From NCBI GenBank assembly GCA_025917655.1, contig CP084611.1, forward strand, positions 1-64,000: DNA of 64,000 nucleotides, in the 5' to 3' direction. Of the stretch, positions 1-11,112 are shown in pieces. The translations under genes were made by a program, and so were the position numbers. This DNA is from Chlorella sorokiniana. Its lineage: Eukaryota; Chlorophyta; Trebouxiophyceae; Chlorellales; Chlorellaceae. Numbering within the stretch: the stretch's first letter is position 1; each line of letters starts with the position of its first letter. Under the pieces are notes generated by a model. It saw only the letters and a program-made list of their open reading frames with translations. It was not told the DNA's origin and did not search any database.

Positions 1-345
1 CCCTAAACCCTAAACCCTAAACCCTAAACCCTAAACCCTAAACCCTAAACCCTAAACCCTAAACCCTAAACCCTAAACCCTAAACCCTAAACCCTAAACC
101 CTAAACCCTAAACCCTAAACCCTAAACCCTAAACCCTAAACCCTAAACCCTAAACCCTAAACCCTAAACCCTAAACCCTAAACCCTAAACCCTAAACCCT
201 AAACCCTAAACCCTTAATAAACCCTAAACCCTAAACCCTAAAACCTCCACCATAAAACCTAAAAACTAGACCCTAAACCCTAAAACCCTTAAACCTAAAA
301 CCCTAAAACCTAAACCCCTAAACCACTAAACCCTAAACCAAGAAA
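1..345. repeat. Telomere, CCCTAAA repeat array
   Basis: Positions 1-214 are an uninterrupted run of about 30 CCCTAAA heptamers, the C-rich strand of the TTTAGGG telomere used by land plants and many green algae including Chlorella. From 215 to about 345 the units degenerate (CCCTTAATAA, AACCTCCACCATAAA, CCCTAAAACC), as in older proximal telomere DNA. C-strand repeats reading 5' to 3' at the left edge mean that position 1 lies at or near the physical left end of a chromosome. Confidence 0.98.
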
Positions 346-930
346 ACCTTGGCAAAACCATGTTTAGGGTTTCGCGAACCCTTAACTGAAAACCTAAACT
401 CGGTTTACGTCCACAAAAACATGTTTTTCATGTGTAATAGGGCTTTGCTCATTAGATCTTTGGAACCTTGATCTCCTCTCGACATTAAGGGCTGTGCCAT
501 CCCTAAAGTGAGCAAAAATGTGTGTATCGGGTTGTTGTTGCATGGTAAGAGGCCTTGCGGTTGTCCGCTTAAGGGTACCTCCTTATCAAAAGCTGTTTTA
601 CAAACTGCGGGGTAAAGATATTGAGAAACATCTGCAAGGATTATGATAAGGGTTTATGGAGGCATAAACTACCCCCTAGAGGACAGCTACAATTGAATCC
701 ACATCCACAAAGAAAGCACGGAGCCCAGTTATTGCGTGAGGCAAACATTATTCTTTTCGGCTTCATAGTCTCTTCACTGTAACCAAATCACTTTCCCATT
801 CTCCCATATCCCCAAGTGTGAATGTGTTACAATGGCCGTTGTCGCAACAAAGGATCAGCATGCAACGATTGGGGGAATTGGCAAACAATCAAGCCAGGTT
901 TAAACCAAGGTTGCAAGGTGGGAACTAGGA
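346..930. other. Short subtelomere, no gene seen
   Basis: This stretch separates the telomere from the stop codon of the first gene. A short TTTAGGG in the opposite orientation lies at about 363-369, next to a TTCGCGAA palindrome. I see no long subtelomeric satellite, transposon or coding frame. The part nearest 931 is probably the 3' UTR of the helicase gene: the sequence TTACA at 827-831 reads TGTAA on the minus strand, the usual green-algal polyadenylation signal, about 100 bp past the stop. Confidence 0.6.
827..831 (-). promoter_or_regulatory. TGTAA polyadenylation signal of the helicase gene
   Basis: TGTAA on the minus strand, about 100 bp downstream of the DEAD-box helicase stop at 931. 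Green algae use TGTAA instead of AATAAA, and the spacing is suitable. It is a five-base motif, so a chance match is possible. Confidence 0.45.
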
Positions 931-3900
931 TCACCCGTCGGTGAGCCCCGCCTTCTTCAAAACCTCGATGAATTTATCTTCGTCGTCGTATGGCACCTCT
1001 GCATGCAGTTTGGGGTGCGTATGGTGAAACAGAAAGTTGCTTCAAAGATTTGTGCGCTGGCGTCATTACTGAAATGTCAAAGCGTGATGTGGCGTGCATG
1101 CCCCGATGTAGCGGCTCGCGCGCAACGCACTTGATGGCAACGCATGTCAAGTTTAAAGAGGTGCGGCAGTACTTACCGGGTATGTCGTGCTTGAAGTAGG
1201 CCTGAATCTCATCCACCACCCGCCTCTCCTACATAATCAGAAGTGAGCGGGGCGGCTTGCTCAAAAGAATTGCAGCGCTAATACCCTCCTACATGCATAT
1301 CACCACGGCCGAGAAACAACACCAGCTTATGCCACCAAAGCAAACATGACACGGCCAATAGTTGTGCCCAACAAACTCAACTTGCACAAAACGACCCCCA
1401 ACACAGCTACCTCGCGTAAACACCGCCCCAAGCCCCCATACCACACCCTACACCAACGACGCACCGTCTCGCCGGTGACAAGGTTGAAGGCGGCACCCTT
1501 GCGCCCGAATCGCCCGATCGCCCGATGCGGTGCAGATAGGTCTCAAAGGCAGGGGTGCGCAAGTCGCGCTCCACCGGGACATCAAAGTTGATGACAAGGG
1601 TGACCTGCAACGTTGGGCAATAGATGCCCGGGTGCTTTCTGTGTGCATATCATTGCGAACGAGGTGCCTCCCAAAGCTGGGCAGCCTGGCAGCAGTGTCC
1701 CACAAGCATGTGGCGCCCTGGTCAAGTGCTCTACCCTCATTGGGGTGCATGTCGTCCATGGTTGGGCCGACATGGATGGGGCATGAACCATGTGAACGCA
1801 CCTGAGTGACGTCAAAGCCACGCGACAAGACGTCAGTGGCGATGAGAATCTTGGTGGTGCCGTCCCTGCAACAGCAAAGGGTTAATCAATGGAATAATTG
1901 CAATCGCGGCGTGGCTGCCGCCGGGTCGAGAAGCAAGCGAGGGCGGCAGCGGGCATCGCATGCCATACAATGGGCAGGCAACATGATGAAGCATGTTGCA
2001 CGAGGGTTTAACAACATACTTTGCGCCATGCAGCATTCGCAAACAGTTGGCCCTCAGCTTGCTGTCAACCGCACGATCATAGCGTGATCTTCATCCCGTT
2101 GCCGCCTCCCCAACAGCTTCACCTCGGAACACCCATTAATGCGCGGCGGCAAAGCTTTGCCTAGGCTGCAACTGTCGCCAACCGTGCGCACTTGCATTAA
2201 AAAATACCCACCGAAATTCCTTCACCACTTTGTCGCGCGCCGATTTGTCCATGCCGCTCTCGCCCGTGCCGCCACGGATCGATGTGCATTTGTGTCCCTC
2301 GCTCTCCATCTACACATCACGCATTCAGACGCAGATTAAGGGCCTAAGTGACAGCCCTTGCCTCAAGCAGTTGTAATGTTGGGCTGCAAGGGCAACAAAT
2401 ACAGAGCAAGCACACCTAACACACTCAAACGCACTCGGCATGCGTTTGCACCGACACATCCACCCATTCATGCGGTCATAAGGACAGGCACGTCCCTAGA
2501 GGGGCAAGGGAGCGGTGGCGGCGGCTCTCACCACTTCATGCAATGACCGCGCCGTGTCGCGCGTGCGCACAAAGATGATGGTCTGCCCCAATTTCTCGCA
2601 CTGTGGGGGATAAAACAAAAATGATCAAACCGTGAAGTCCGCGCTGGTTGACAGTGCATCAACCCATGGTGGTCCAAAGACAAGCTCACGGAAATTGAGG
2701 ACACCCATGATGTGTGGTTGTTGTTGGTGCATGGCTGCAAATCCAAAGAGAACAAGATCATGGCAGTTGCTCACCAAAGGGAAGATCATGTCTTTCAACA
2801 CTTTGACCTTGTCAGCACCGGTGGGACACATCTGCAACATAAGCGGATGGATGGAGGGTTTGTGGGAACATGAGGAAATACTATGCATGCTGCATGTAGA
2901 AGCAAAATGCAAAGGATGGGTGGCCTGAGGGTGTTGTGCTGGACAGCCCTTTAGAGCCGGCTAGTCAAGAAGACAATGGCATGACGATAGGGCCATCATT
3001 GCATTGTTGCTGCTGCATGCAACATGATCCAACGGCTGTGGATTGCACTTACCACTCGGTATTGCTTGATCACGTCTAGGCTGAGCTCTTCCTTGGGAAT
3101 GAACACCTGTGGTACGATCAGGAAGGAAACCCGACGGGACGATCAGGAAATGCACGCACCACCCCTGCAAGATGCAGCCTGACATGGAAAATCATCCGAG
3201 CGTGGCCGACAAACTAGCTGCGCAGCAAACAAGCCGACAGACATGTGCCCCTAGCTGAAACAATAACCCACAACTACATCACCTGGTTGGCATCTGGCAG
3301 GATCTTGGTGGCAAAGCGCTTCACCCGCTCGTTGAAGGTGGCAGAGAACAATAGGATCTGCGGGAGGGCCGCACGTCGTTTTTGCAGCACAGGTCCAGAT
3401 TGCCAGTGCATGGCTGTGAACACACCACATAAAACGACAGACGCAATGGCCCTTATCAGCAGGTAGGAGGGTAGCTGTGAAATGTTATCTATTGCAGCCA
3501 AACGGCCGCGGAGCACCTGTATTGCAGGGTTGGCGGTGCGCAACTGCTTGATCATGCGCACCGTGTCATCCGCAAAGCCATCTTGCTGCACACACAAAAA
3601 AAAAGTTGTACAATCATCTGGGTAAAGTGCGATGGATGGGTAAGGATTGGGAAGGTACTTTGGAGGCAAAGAACCCATCAATCAATCAACCTTGCAAAAT
3701 GCCAGCGCAACACTGTGTGCGAGCACGCAATGGAGACCTCGCTGCAACAATAGGCTGAAGGCCCAACGCCCCATTAATTACGGTCCCATCCAATGACCAT
3801 TGATTGACCAGCTGCAATGAAACACAAAGAGCCTTCACAGCGCCCTACCTTGAGCATCTCATCGGCCTCATCAAAGACCAAGATACGGATAGCTCGCACA

Positions 3901-6269
3901 TCCAGCACGCGCTTCTGCATCCAATCGCGCAGCTTCCCATGCGTGCCGATAATCACCTTTGACCGGGGCGGGTGGGGTTGAGGTGGTGGTGTTAAGGGGC
4001 CGAGCGAGAAAAGAAGAAAGAAAAGTGCTAGGGAGGTGTAACAGCACAACATTTCTGTTTGTGCTGCCAGAAACACTGCTGTTGCAGGAGAGCTGCACAG
4101 GGTGATGCGCACCCCACCACCACCACATGTCAACACACGCAGACCTGGTCATGGATGCGAGTGCGTCTCGAGGTGGTGTAGTCTGCCGCCGCGGTTGAGG
4201 TGCACGCGATGCCTGCGGGCGCAAGCACAGAGAGGATCACCAGGTGGCAGAGTTGGCGGCTCAGAGCGGGCGGAGCAGCGGAGCTGGCATCCAACAAAGT
4301 ACGGGCTGCAGACGACACCTAACCACGTAAGGCGGCCCACAGTTCCTTTTCCCATCGCCATTTTGATTTTTGAGCAAGTGTAGTATGCAACTCGTCCAAC
4401 CCTTAGCGTACACTACCCACCTGTAAACTTGCCCATGCGCTCCAGCACCATCTGGTTCTGCACCACCAACTCCCGTGTGGGGCAGACGCACAACGCCTGA
4501 ACGAGCCCGGGGGAGGGGGAGGGGGAGACAATGACAGGTGGGGCAGGGGGCAACTGCAGGAAGATGAGTGGGCTGCAACAAGAGCGCTAGACCGGCAGGC
4601 ACAAAAAAACCAATCAGCATTGCGCTTTTTGTACTGCGATGAACTTATAACAACACAACATGCATGCAAGCTCTTGCAATGCAACGGGCACCAGAAAAGA
4701 GCTCACCTGGGGCGCATTGAGCTGGGGGTCAACCCGCCCAAGCATGCCCAGCGTAAAGCACGTTGTCTTGCCGCTGCCGTTGTGCGCCTGTGGAGGGGGT
4801 GCATGCCACGCGGCAGCAAGCAACTCATCGCAAGGACACCACAAGCGCAGCTGGCGCTTGCTACCAGGGCAGCCCTGGCTATCAGGGGAGCCATTTTGAC
4901 AATCTGCTCATGGCCCCTAAAACCAGCCCTTGCAACTTTCTGCTTTGCAAGCCTCTTCAACCCCACCTGAGCAATCAGGCTGCGGAACGGCGCCGTTAGG
5001 ATCATGGGTAGCGTCTGGGCCTGCACTGGGCGCGAGCGGTGATGCTATCAAGACTTCTTCAGGAACAGAACGGCATTTTTTGCCCAGTGTGAAGCAGGGT
5101 GATGGTCTGCCATCAACCGCACCCCAGGTGTTAACAATGTTCCTGGCTCCATCAGCTGCAACCAAAGAAGGCTTGCCTGGATGCGTGACGGACGCTCAAA
5201 TTTCATCTCCGTGTACAACCCCTGCAACAGCTCCTGGCTCAGTCCCAGCTCCTCAAACGTCTTAGCTGTAGGGGAGGACAAGGGCAGGAGTGGCAGGAGT
5301 ACAGCTGGGTCCAAGCAGGATTATTCGGGAAATGACAAGCGAGACCCTTTCAGCATGGACATGGGCGCAGAGTTTGGGGCGACTGCTGTGGCATGGCACA
5401 CCAATCACCCAACGACTCACAAAGCTTCTTCCTACCCTCCCACTATCAGCCCTGCCTGCCCAGCAGTCAAAAACTGCAACAATCACCATGTTTCCCCTAT
5501 CTTGCACCCACCAGACGTGTAGAACGAGTCGCCCTGGGTGACGGTCTTCACCTCGCCTGGCCCTTCGTCCACAAGACGGCCGCTCTTGAGCGACAGGTCT
5601 GGCTCATCCAACGGCGCGTCCTCGCTCACCTGCACCCAAGTGGGCAACAGGGGACGCGCATGAGACAAGAGGAAAGGGCAGTTATCAGAAACAAAAGAAG
5701 GCAGGGAGCGGGCAGAGGGCTGCACTGGAGGCCACAGAGCAGGGGCGTTGCATGCGGAAGGGCAAGGTCAAAACGCTCGGCAATGTGACCGGCCGCACAG
5801 CAACCAGGGCAGAAGATGCTGGTGCAAGAGCATCGGGAAAGAGCACTAAAGGCAAGAGGCTGCACACCTTCACGCCCGCCAGAGCGGCTGCTGCTGCCTC
5901 CGCCCCGCGTCAGCTGCGCCGTTGCTTGCGGTGGGCTTGGGCGCCTCAAAGCCGGGTGGCGGCCCGTCGTCATCAGAATCGGCTGCGGGCTTCTGCTGCT
6001 GCTGCTGCGGGTTTTGCTCCTCGTCAACCTCGTCTGCCCAGCTCGTGCCAGCCTGGAAAGGAGAAGGAAAAGTAATTTGGCGATAGTGCAGCAGGGGGCG
6101 GGCAGGCAGTGGCGGCAGAAGGGCGCGTTGGCACACACCCTGCAACCGTGTAGGTCGCAAAGTGGGAGCCAGCACACTTCAATAGTGCGGTTGCGGCATC
6201 AAGCACGCAAACAGGGGCAGAGCAAGGCAAAGTCAGGCGGCTTTCGCAATCGACACTCACGGTGGCCAT
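931..6269 (-). CDS. DEAD-box RNA helicase, LOS4/DBP5 (DDX19) type
   Basis: ATP-dependent RNA helicase that remodels mRNPs at the cytoplasmic face of the nuclear pore during mRNA export (known role of LOS4/Dbp5). Recognisable exons in order are an acidic N-terminus (TSWADEVDE), the Q-motif region (KTFEELGLSQELL, FERPSRIQ), motif I (AHNGSGKTT), motif Ia (CPTRELVVQ), a GTHGKL block, motif II (VFDEADEML), motif III (LFSATF), a C-terminal RecA part (GQTIIFVRTR) and motif VI (YLHRIGRSGRFG). The end, FIEVLKKAGLTDG, matches plant LOS4 tails. Translation appears to start in a nine-base coding exon (M-A-T, 6261-6269) followed by GTGAGT. Motif VI switches frame by one base near 1510-1514, where a base seems to be missing. 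The family call is firm; exon borders are approximate. Confidence 0.92.
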
Positions 6270-6832
6270 GGAGCTTGTGTGTAGCGCAGTCTATTCGCCA
6301 AATACTCTGCCAAATAGTCTGAGCTTGGAAAAGGCGAGCAAACTGAGCGTGACGGGTTGAGTTGCGAAGGACAGCGCTGCTGAATAGCGACGTCCTCAAG
6401 AAGTGTGCACTGTAATGATCGGATGCTTGTTAAGCAGGCTTTTGAGCGACACAGCCTTCCTTTCCATTCTTCAACATCGTAAACTAGAGTCCACAGCCTC
6501 GGCTGCTGGCGCCTCGCTTTCATCCAGCTACTGTCGACCTAGCCATCATTCGGTAATGTATGTTTGTCCATAGTAACATGGAGGGACCGGTTTAGGCCTT
6601 GCACCCCATCTACGACCAGCCAAACACCGTCTTCCTCGCAGGTGAATTGTTGATATGTGTCTTTGGGTCTGACAAATAACATCTCTTCCGCCAAACACAG
6701 CAATGGTCAATTGCGGCGCCCGCTGCTCACGGCTTCTCAAACATCTGTGGACTCAGCCCGAATTTCGCACTCCATATCGCTGCAGCAGACTAAAGAAGTA
6801 CACTGGCAGTCGCAGCTTCCAACGGCAGCCGC
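6270..6832. promoter_or_regulatory. Divergent promoter region, helicase and kinase/PP2C genes
   Basis: About 560 bp between the helicase start codon (reading left) and the first ATG of the kinase/phosphatase gene (reading right). It must hold both promoters and 5' UTRs. I see no clear TATA box, repeat or convincing coding exon. Confidence 0.5.
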
Positions 6833-9800
6833 ATGACAGTGGTGGCGCCAGCGCCGTCCGCCGATGGGGCTGTTCCATTGGCCATGGCCCTGCCCCAGGG
6901 TGGCCCACACGTTGGGCCCATCGCAGCGGCTGCCATCGCAGCAATGGGGGTCGCTGTACAAAATGGCGACTTTCCTGCAGCGGAGGCCATTGGGGCCGCA
7001 GCTCCTGTCAACCTGGCCTGGCCAAAGCATGCACTTCAAAACTTCCGTCCACTCTCAGACGGCACGCAGGCTGCTGTCTTTGTTGCCGATGTAGCCCCTG
7101 CCTGGGCCCACTTGGTGCCAGATTTGCAGCAGGGCCAGGATGAACAGGTGGCGGTGGCTGTGAAACGCGCACACATCCGCAACTCGCTAGGTGCGGCTGC
7201 CAAGCGCATCGTGGGGGTGATCAGGCAGCACTGCTTTCCTGTCCCAGTCATGGGGCCTTGCCTGGTGGATCCAGCATGTCGCTCAGCATCCAGTCTTTTA
7301 TGAGCTTCGAGCATACTGCTGCAACGTGCCATGCATGAGCCCTGACCAAGCTTGAACAACTGCGTTCACCCCTCAACAGACCTGGAGCGATTTCGCCGCG
7401 AGGTGGCGCTGCTGGCGTCACTGCACCATCCCCACATCGTGCGCCTGCTTGGCGCCCGCTTACTGCCACCAGGTAGGATCCAGGTGTCGGCGGCGGGCGC
7501 TGCCCAATGCCGCAGCAGATCCTCCACCCATGCTTGCCGACTTTGCTCTGGTTGCTGCTACATGCATTACAACGTATCATTGGCCATGCCATCCCCACGC
7601 CTACAGGCTACCAAATGGTGCTCCAGCTGGAAGCCACCAGCGCCGCTGCTGAGTTGCACAGCCGCGGCTGGCGGCCGGCCTGGCATGCTGCCCTGCGTCT
7701 GGGTGCGCAGCTTGCCTCAGCGGTTGCTGCTTTGCACGATGCGGGCTATGTGCATCGTGACATCAAGCCCGCCAACGTTCTGCTGAATGCGGATAGAACT
7801 GAAGCACGGCTGGCTGACTTGGGACTGGCGGCCGCCGTCGCCGAGCTTGCGGTGGGGGCGTTGCCCACGCTAAGCCCACTGGTGGGTTCCACAAGCAGCA
7901 TATGGTGAGGCGGGTGGACGCCGATCGGTACAGTTGATGATGCGCAGCCAGAATCGGGATATGTTGTTGCCTGCCCACGTTCGCTAACCCTGCCCCCAAG
8001 TGCCATGAGCGGCTCCTCCACCTTCCACACCTAGGCGTAACCACACACAGACAACTGCTTGCTGACCCCCCTGTTCCCTCTCAAGGTTGGCACTCTGGAG
8101 TACATGTCCCCTGAGGTGCTGCTGGCCCAGCCCCACTCTCCCGCATCAGATATCTTTGCCCTGGCCACCACCATCAATGAGTTGACCATGGGGCAGGTGC
8201 GTGGGGATAGTGGTGGTGGCGGTTGGGTGTGCGGTAGGGAAGGCTCACGCATCTTTGAACCGTGGGCGGCAGCAGGCTGGCAGGTCGGTAGTGCTGGAGC
8301 GGCCAGCACATGGCTGCTGCGGCTGAGCTCTGCCAGGTGCAGTACTGATTGCTGCCTGGTGAATGCTTTTGACCCCGCTAGGTGCCCTACTCCGACTGCA
8401 CGCGCGACAACCCTCTGGCCCACACCGTGCTTGAGATGGGGTACGGGCAGCAAGAGCTGGCTGCAGCAGTGGCAGCAGAGGGCCTGCGCCCCACCTTGCG
8501 CCCGATGCCCCGCCGCGGCTCGCCGAACTGCTGTGCGCTTGCTGGGACCGCGAACCAAGCAAGCGCCCGCCGGCGGCTGAGGTCGCTGCGACGCTGCAAG
8601 AGTTGGCAGCATGTCTGGAGGCGTCAGCTGCGGCTCATACAGGAACATCAGCGGAAAACGTCAGCAGGTCTGCAGAATGCACACTGGCCGATGCTCCCCC
8701 GCTGGCGGCAGCTGCAACAGGAGAACCACCAGACAACTCGGCGCAAGCATCCCACGTGCTGAAGGCGGCAAAAAACGGCACCGCCCGCGCCTGGCGGCCT
8801 GCCGCCTTGGCTGGCGGCTGACGGGCGGCAGCGCCGTCTGTTTTCTGCGGCAGCTTTCTCACAGCTGGCAAGCGGGACAAGATGGAGGATTACATTATGG
8901 TTCTTGATGATTGTTTTGGCGATGCTGGCGCCCCAGGCTGCACTATTCTGGGTGTTTTTGATGGCCACAGGTATGAACCTATGCCCACTCTGCGTGTCTT
9001 TGTCAGGCAGAGCATGTTGCCCCGGAACCTGGCAGATCAGCCTCAGCTTCCCACTACTTTACCTGCCTGAGCTTGCAGGGGATCAGCTGCTGCCGAGTTC
9101 CTGCAGCGCAACCTTCCAATCTTGTTGACGCGCCAGCTGGCGCACTCCGCTAGCGCGAGGCAGCTGCTGGTGGGAGCCCTGCTTGAGGCAGATATGTTGT
9201 ACCGGGCAGCGGAGGACGATGCCTGGAATGAGCGGGTGCTGCGCATGGGAGCAGCTGCGGCGGGCGCCCGACCCTTCCCAGGCAGCACTGCCACCCTGGC
9301 ACTCACATACCTGGGCTGGCCTGCTATCGAGCACGGCCATGAGCAGCAGGGCACACAGCGCGGACCGCCCAGACAGATGCTGGCGGTGGCTCACCTTGGG
9401 GACAGCAGGCTGGTGGTCTGCCGTGGTGGTCAGGTGTGCTGTCCTTGCAGACGGTGATGGTGGCGCATGGCTTCAACTCCCGCCTGGCTTGCTTCGAAGG
9501 CAGCCTGACCTTGAGCTTCGATTTGTTGCTGCACAGGTATGCTCCAACAGTCCATCTTGTTCTGCTCCCTCCCATGCGCAGGCGATACCGCTCACTCAGG
9601 ACCACACTGCGGATGTCCCCGAAGAGCGAGCCCGGCTGGTTGCGGCAGGTGGCGCCTGCGCGTTGCGTTCAGGCGGTTGGCGCGTGGCGCCCCGGCCTGC
9701 AGGTCAGCCGTTCGGTGGGCGATGCAGATTTGAAGGGCCAGGGCGTCAGTGCAGAGGCGGAGACGGCTGAGCTGGCGCTGATGCCACATGATAGCTTCAT

Positions 9801-10696
9801 CATAGCCGCCACGGATGGCCTCTGGGACCGCGTCAGGTGCGGGGCAGGGACGGCGGGGCCTGGGGGCAGGGACTGCTTCGACTGCGGTCCCAGGGCCCAG
9901 TGTGAGCCTGCGTGATCCACCACGACAGACTGCCGCTCTCTTGCTTATCCTCTTTGGCGTCTGGCGCCGTTGCTGCTGAACCCCTCAGTACATGTTTCCA
10001 TATATCTTCGAGTGTACTGCAGCAACCACGATGCCGTAACGCTGGTGCTGGACACGGTGAAGCATCCTGGCATGTGTGCACAGGTGGGCGCCTGCTGAAG
10101 GGGCCCTGCAATGATAAAAGCAAGTGCCAACTGGCAATGGCACAACATTGTTCTGCTTCTGCTGCCCGTGCTGTCTACTTCACAGCGTCCGCACACATGA
10201 TTGTGTCGGCAAACCCCGTCCCTTTCCCGGCACAGCGGCTGGCTTTGGAGGCTCTGGCCCGTGGGTCTGCCGACAACGTGGCGGTGGCTGTGGCCTTTCT
10301 AAACGGCGACGGCAGCACAGGTAGGCTGGTGAGGGTGGTACTGGCAAGTGATGAGGATGCTGTGGTTTAAATTAACTGGAGTCTGACTCACATTAAGTAG
10401 GGCAGGGCAGCTTGCCGCCTTGCTTTACGCTGGTGCCGCTGGTGACCTAGATGGCGTTTCGCATGCACCCCCATGTGGCCATACTGTATTCTTGCACTCC
10501 TACGATGGCAGGCCAGCATGGTGAGGCCCGCGCCAACTGCGCCCCTCTGAAGTGACCCCCTCCGCCCCCCACCGCAGTGGAGCGCGTGTTCCAGCAGGGG
10601 CAGCTCAAGTACGGCGGTGGCGTGGAGGCTGTGTCGAAGCGCAGGGCTGCAGCTGCGGCCCATCCATCGACGGACGAGCTGCGAGACACCTACTGA
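6833..10696 (+). CDS. Protein kinase and PP2C phosphatase fusion protein
   Basis: One gene encoding a Ser/Thr kinase domain followed by a PP2C phosphatase, the arrangement of Arabidopsis At2g40860. Kinase: degenerate glycine loop (LSDGTQAAVF), VAVK lysine, RREVALL helix C, HRDIKPANVLL catalytic loop, DLG in place of DFG, GTLEYMSPE, and a VLEM/GLRP block typical of this family ending in DREPSKRPP. PP2C: KRDKMEDY, VFDGHR, LGDSRL, SRSVGDADL, ATDGLWD and SADNVAVAV, so the metal-binding acidic residues are present. The last exon ends DELRDTY. Three frame problems are seen: a likely missing C at 8501-8503, a likely extra C at 9690-9693, and an in-frame TGA at 8819-8821 between the two domains. Sequence error or an unrecognised intron is the simplest reading. 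Plant relatives have no firmly known substrate, so the role is open. Confidence 0.88.
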
Positions 10697-11112
10697 TTAG
10701 GCCCGTTAGCTGCTTAGCGTGCACACGCTAACAGCAGCTCTGCCACACTAGCACCTTCCCTTCCTGCTATTCCCTACTGCCCGCTGTTTGCAGAAAGTGT
10801 CTCATTTAACATGACCTTGCATACATTTAGCTAAAACGGACTGAACACTGTGAAACACTTGTTGCAAGTCAGTCATTCAAAGGGCAGGTGCGGCATCGCT
10901 GTGCTCAGCAAGCAAAAGGGATTGCGGCCCATGGCAGATGCGCCAAAACGTTTGGCAAGGATTCCTGGCTTAGAGCCATGTCAAAGCAACCATTTATTCA
11001 GGGTGGCAACAGAACAGATTAAGGCTGCAGAGAAACATGCACGCAGCCGATCTGTCACGATCAAAAGCTGTCGTACCAGGCGGCCAAACTAGCCGCTCGT
11101 GGTGGCGTGCGT
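10697..11112. other. Convergent intergenic region
   Basis: About 415 bp between the stop codons of the kinase/PP2C gene (+) and the translocator gene (-), so two 3' UTRs. A frame at 10850-11092 begins with a non-ATG codon and has no family resemblance. I see no repeat or RNA gene. Confidence 0.5.

Noticed and set aside
8819-8821. TGA as a selenocysteine codon
   Set aside because: It lies in a poorly conserved linker with no Cys in relatives, and I could not see a convincing SECIS element. Error, intron or true stop are likelier.
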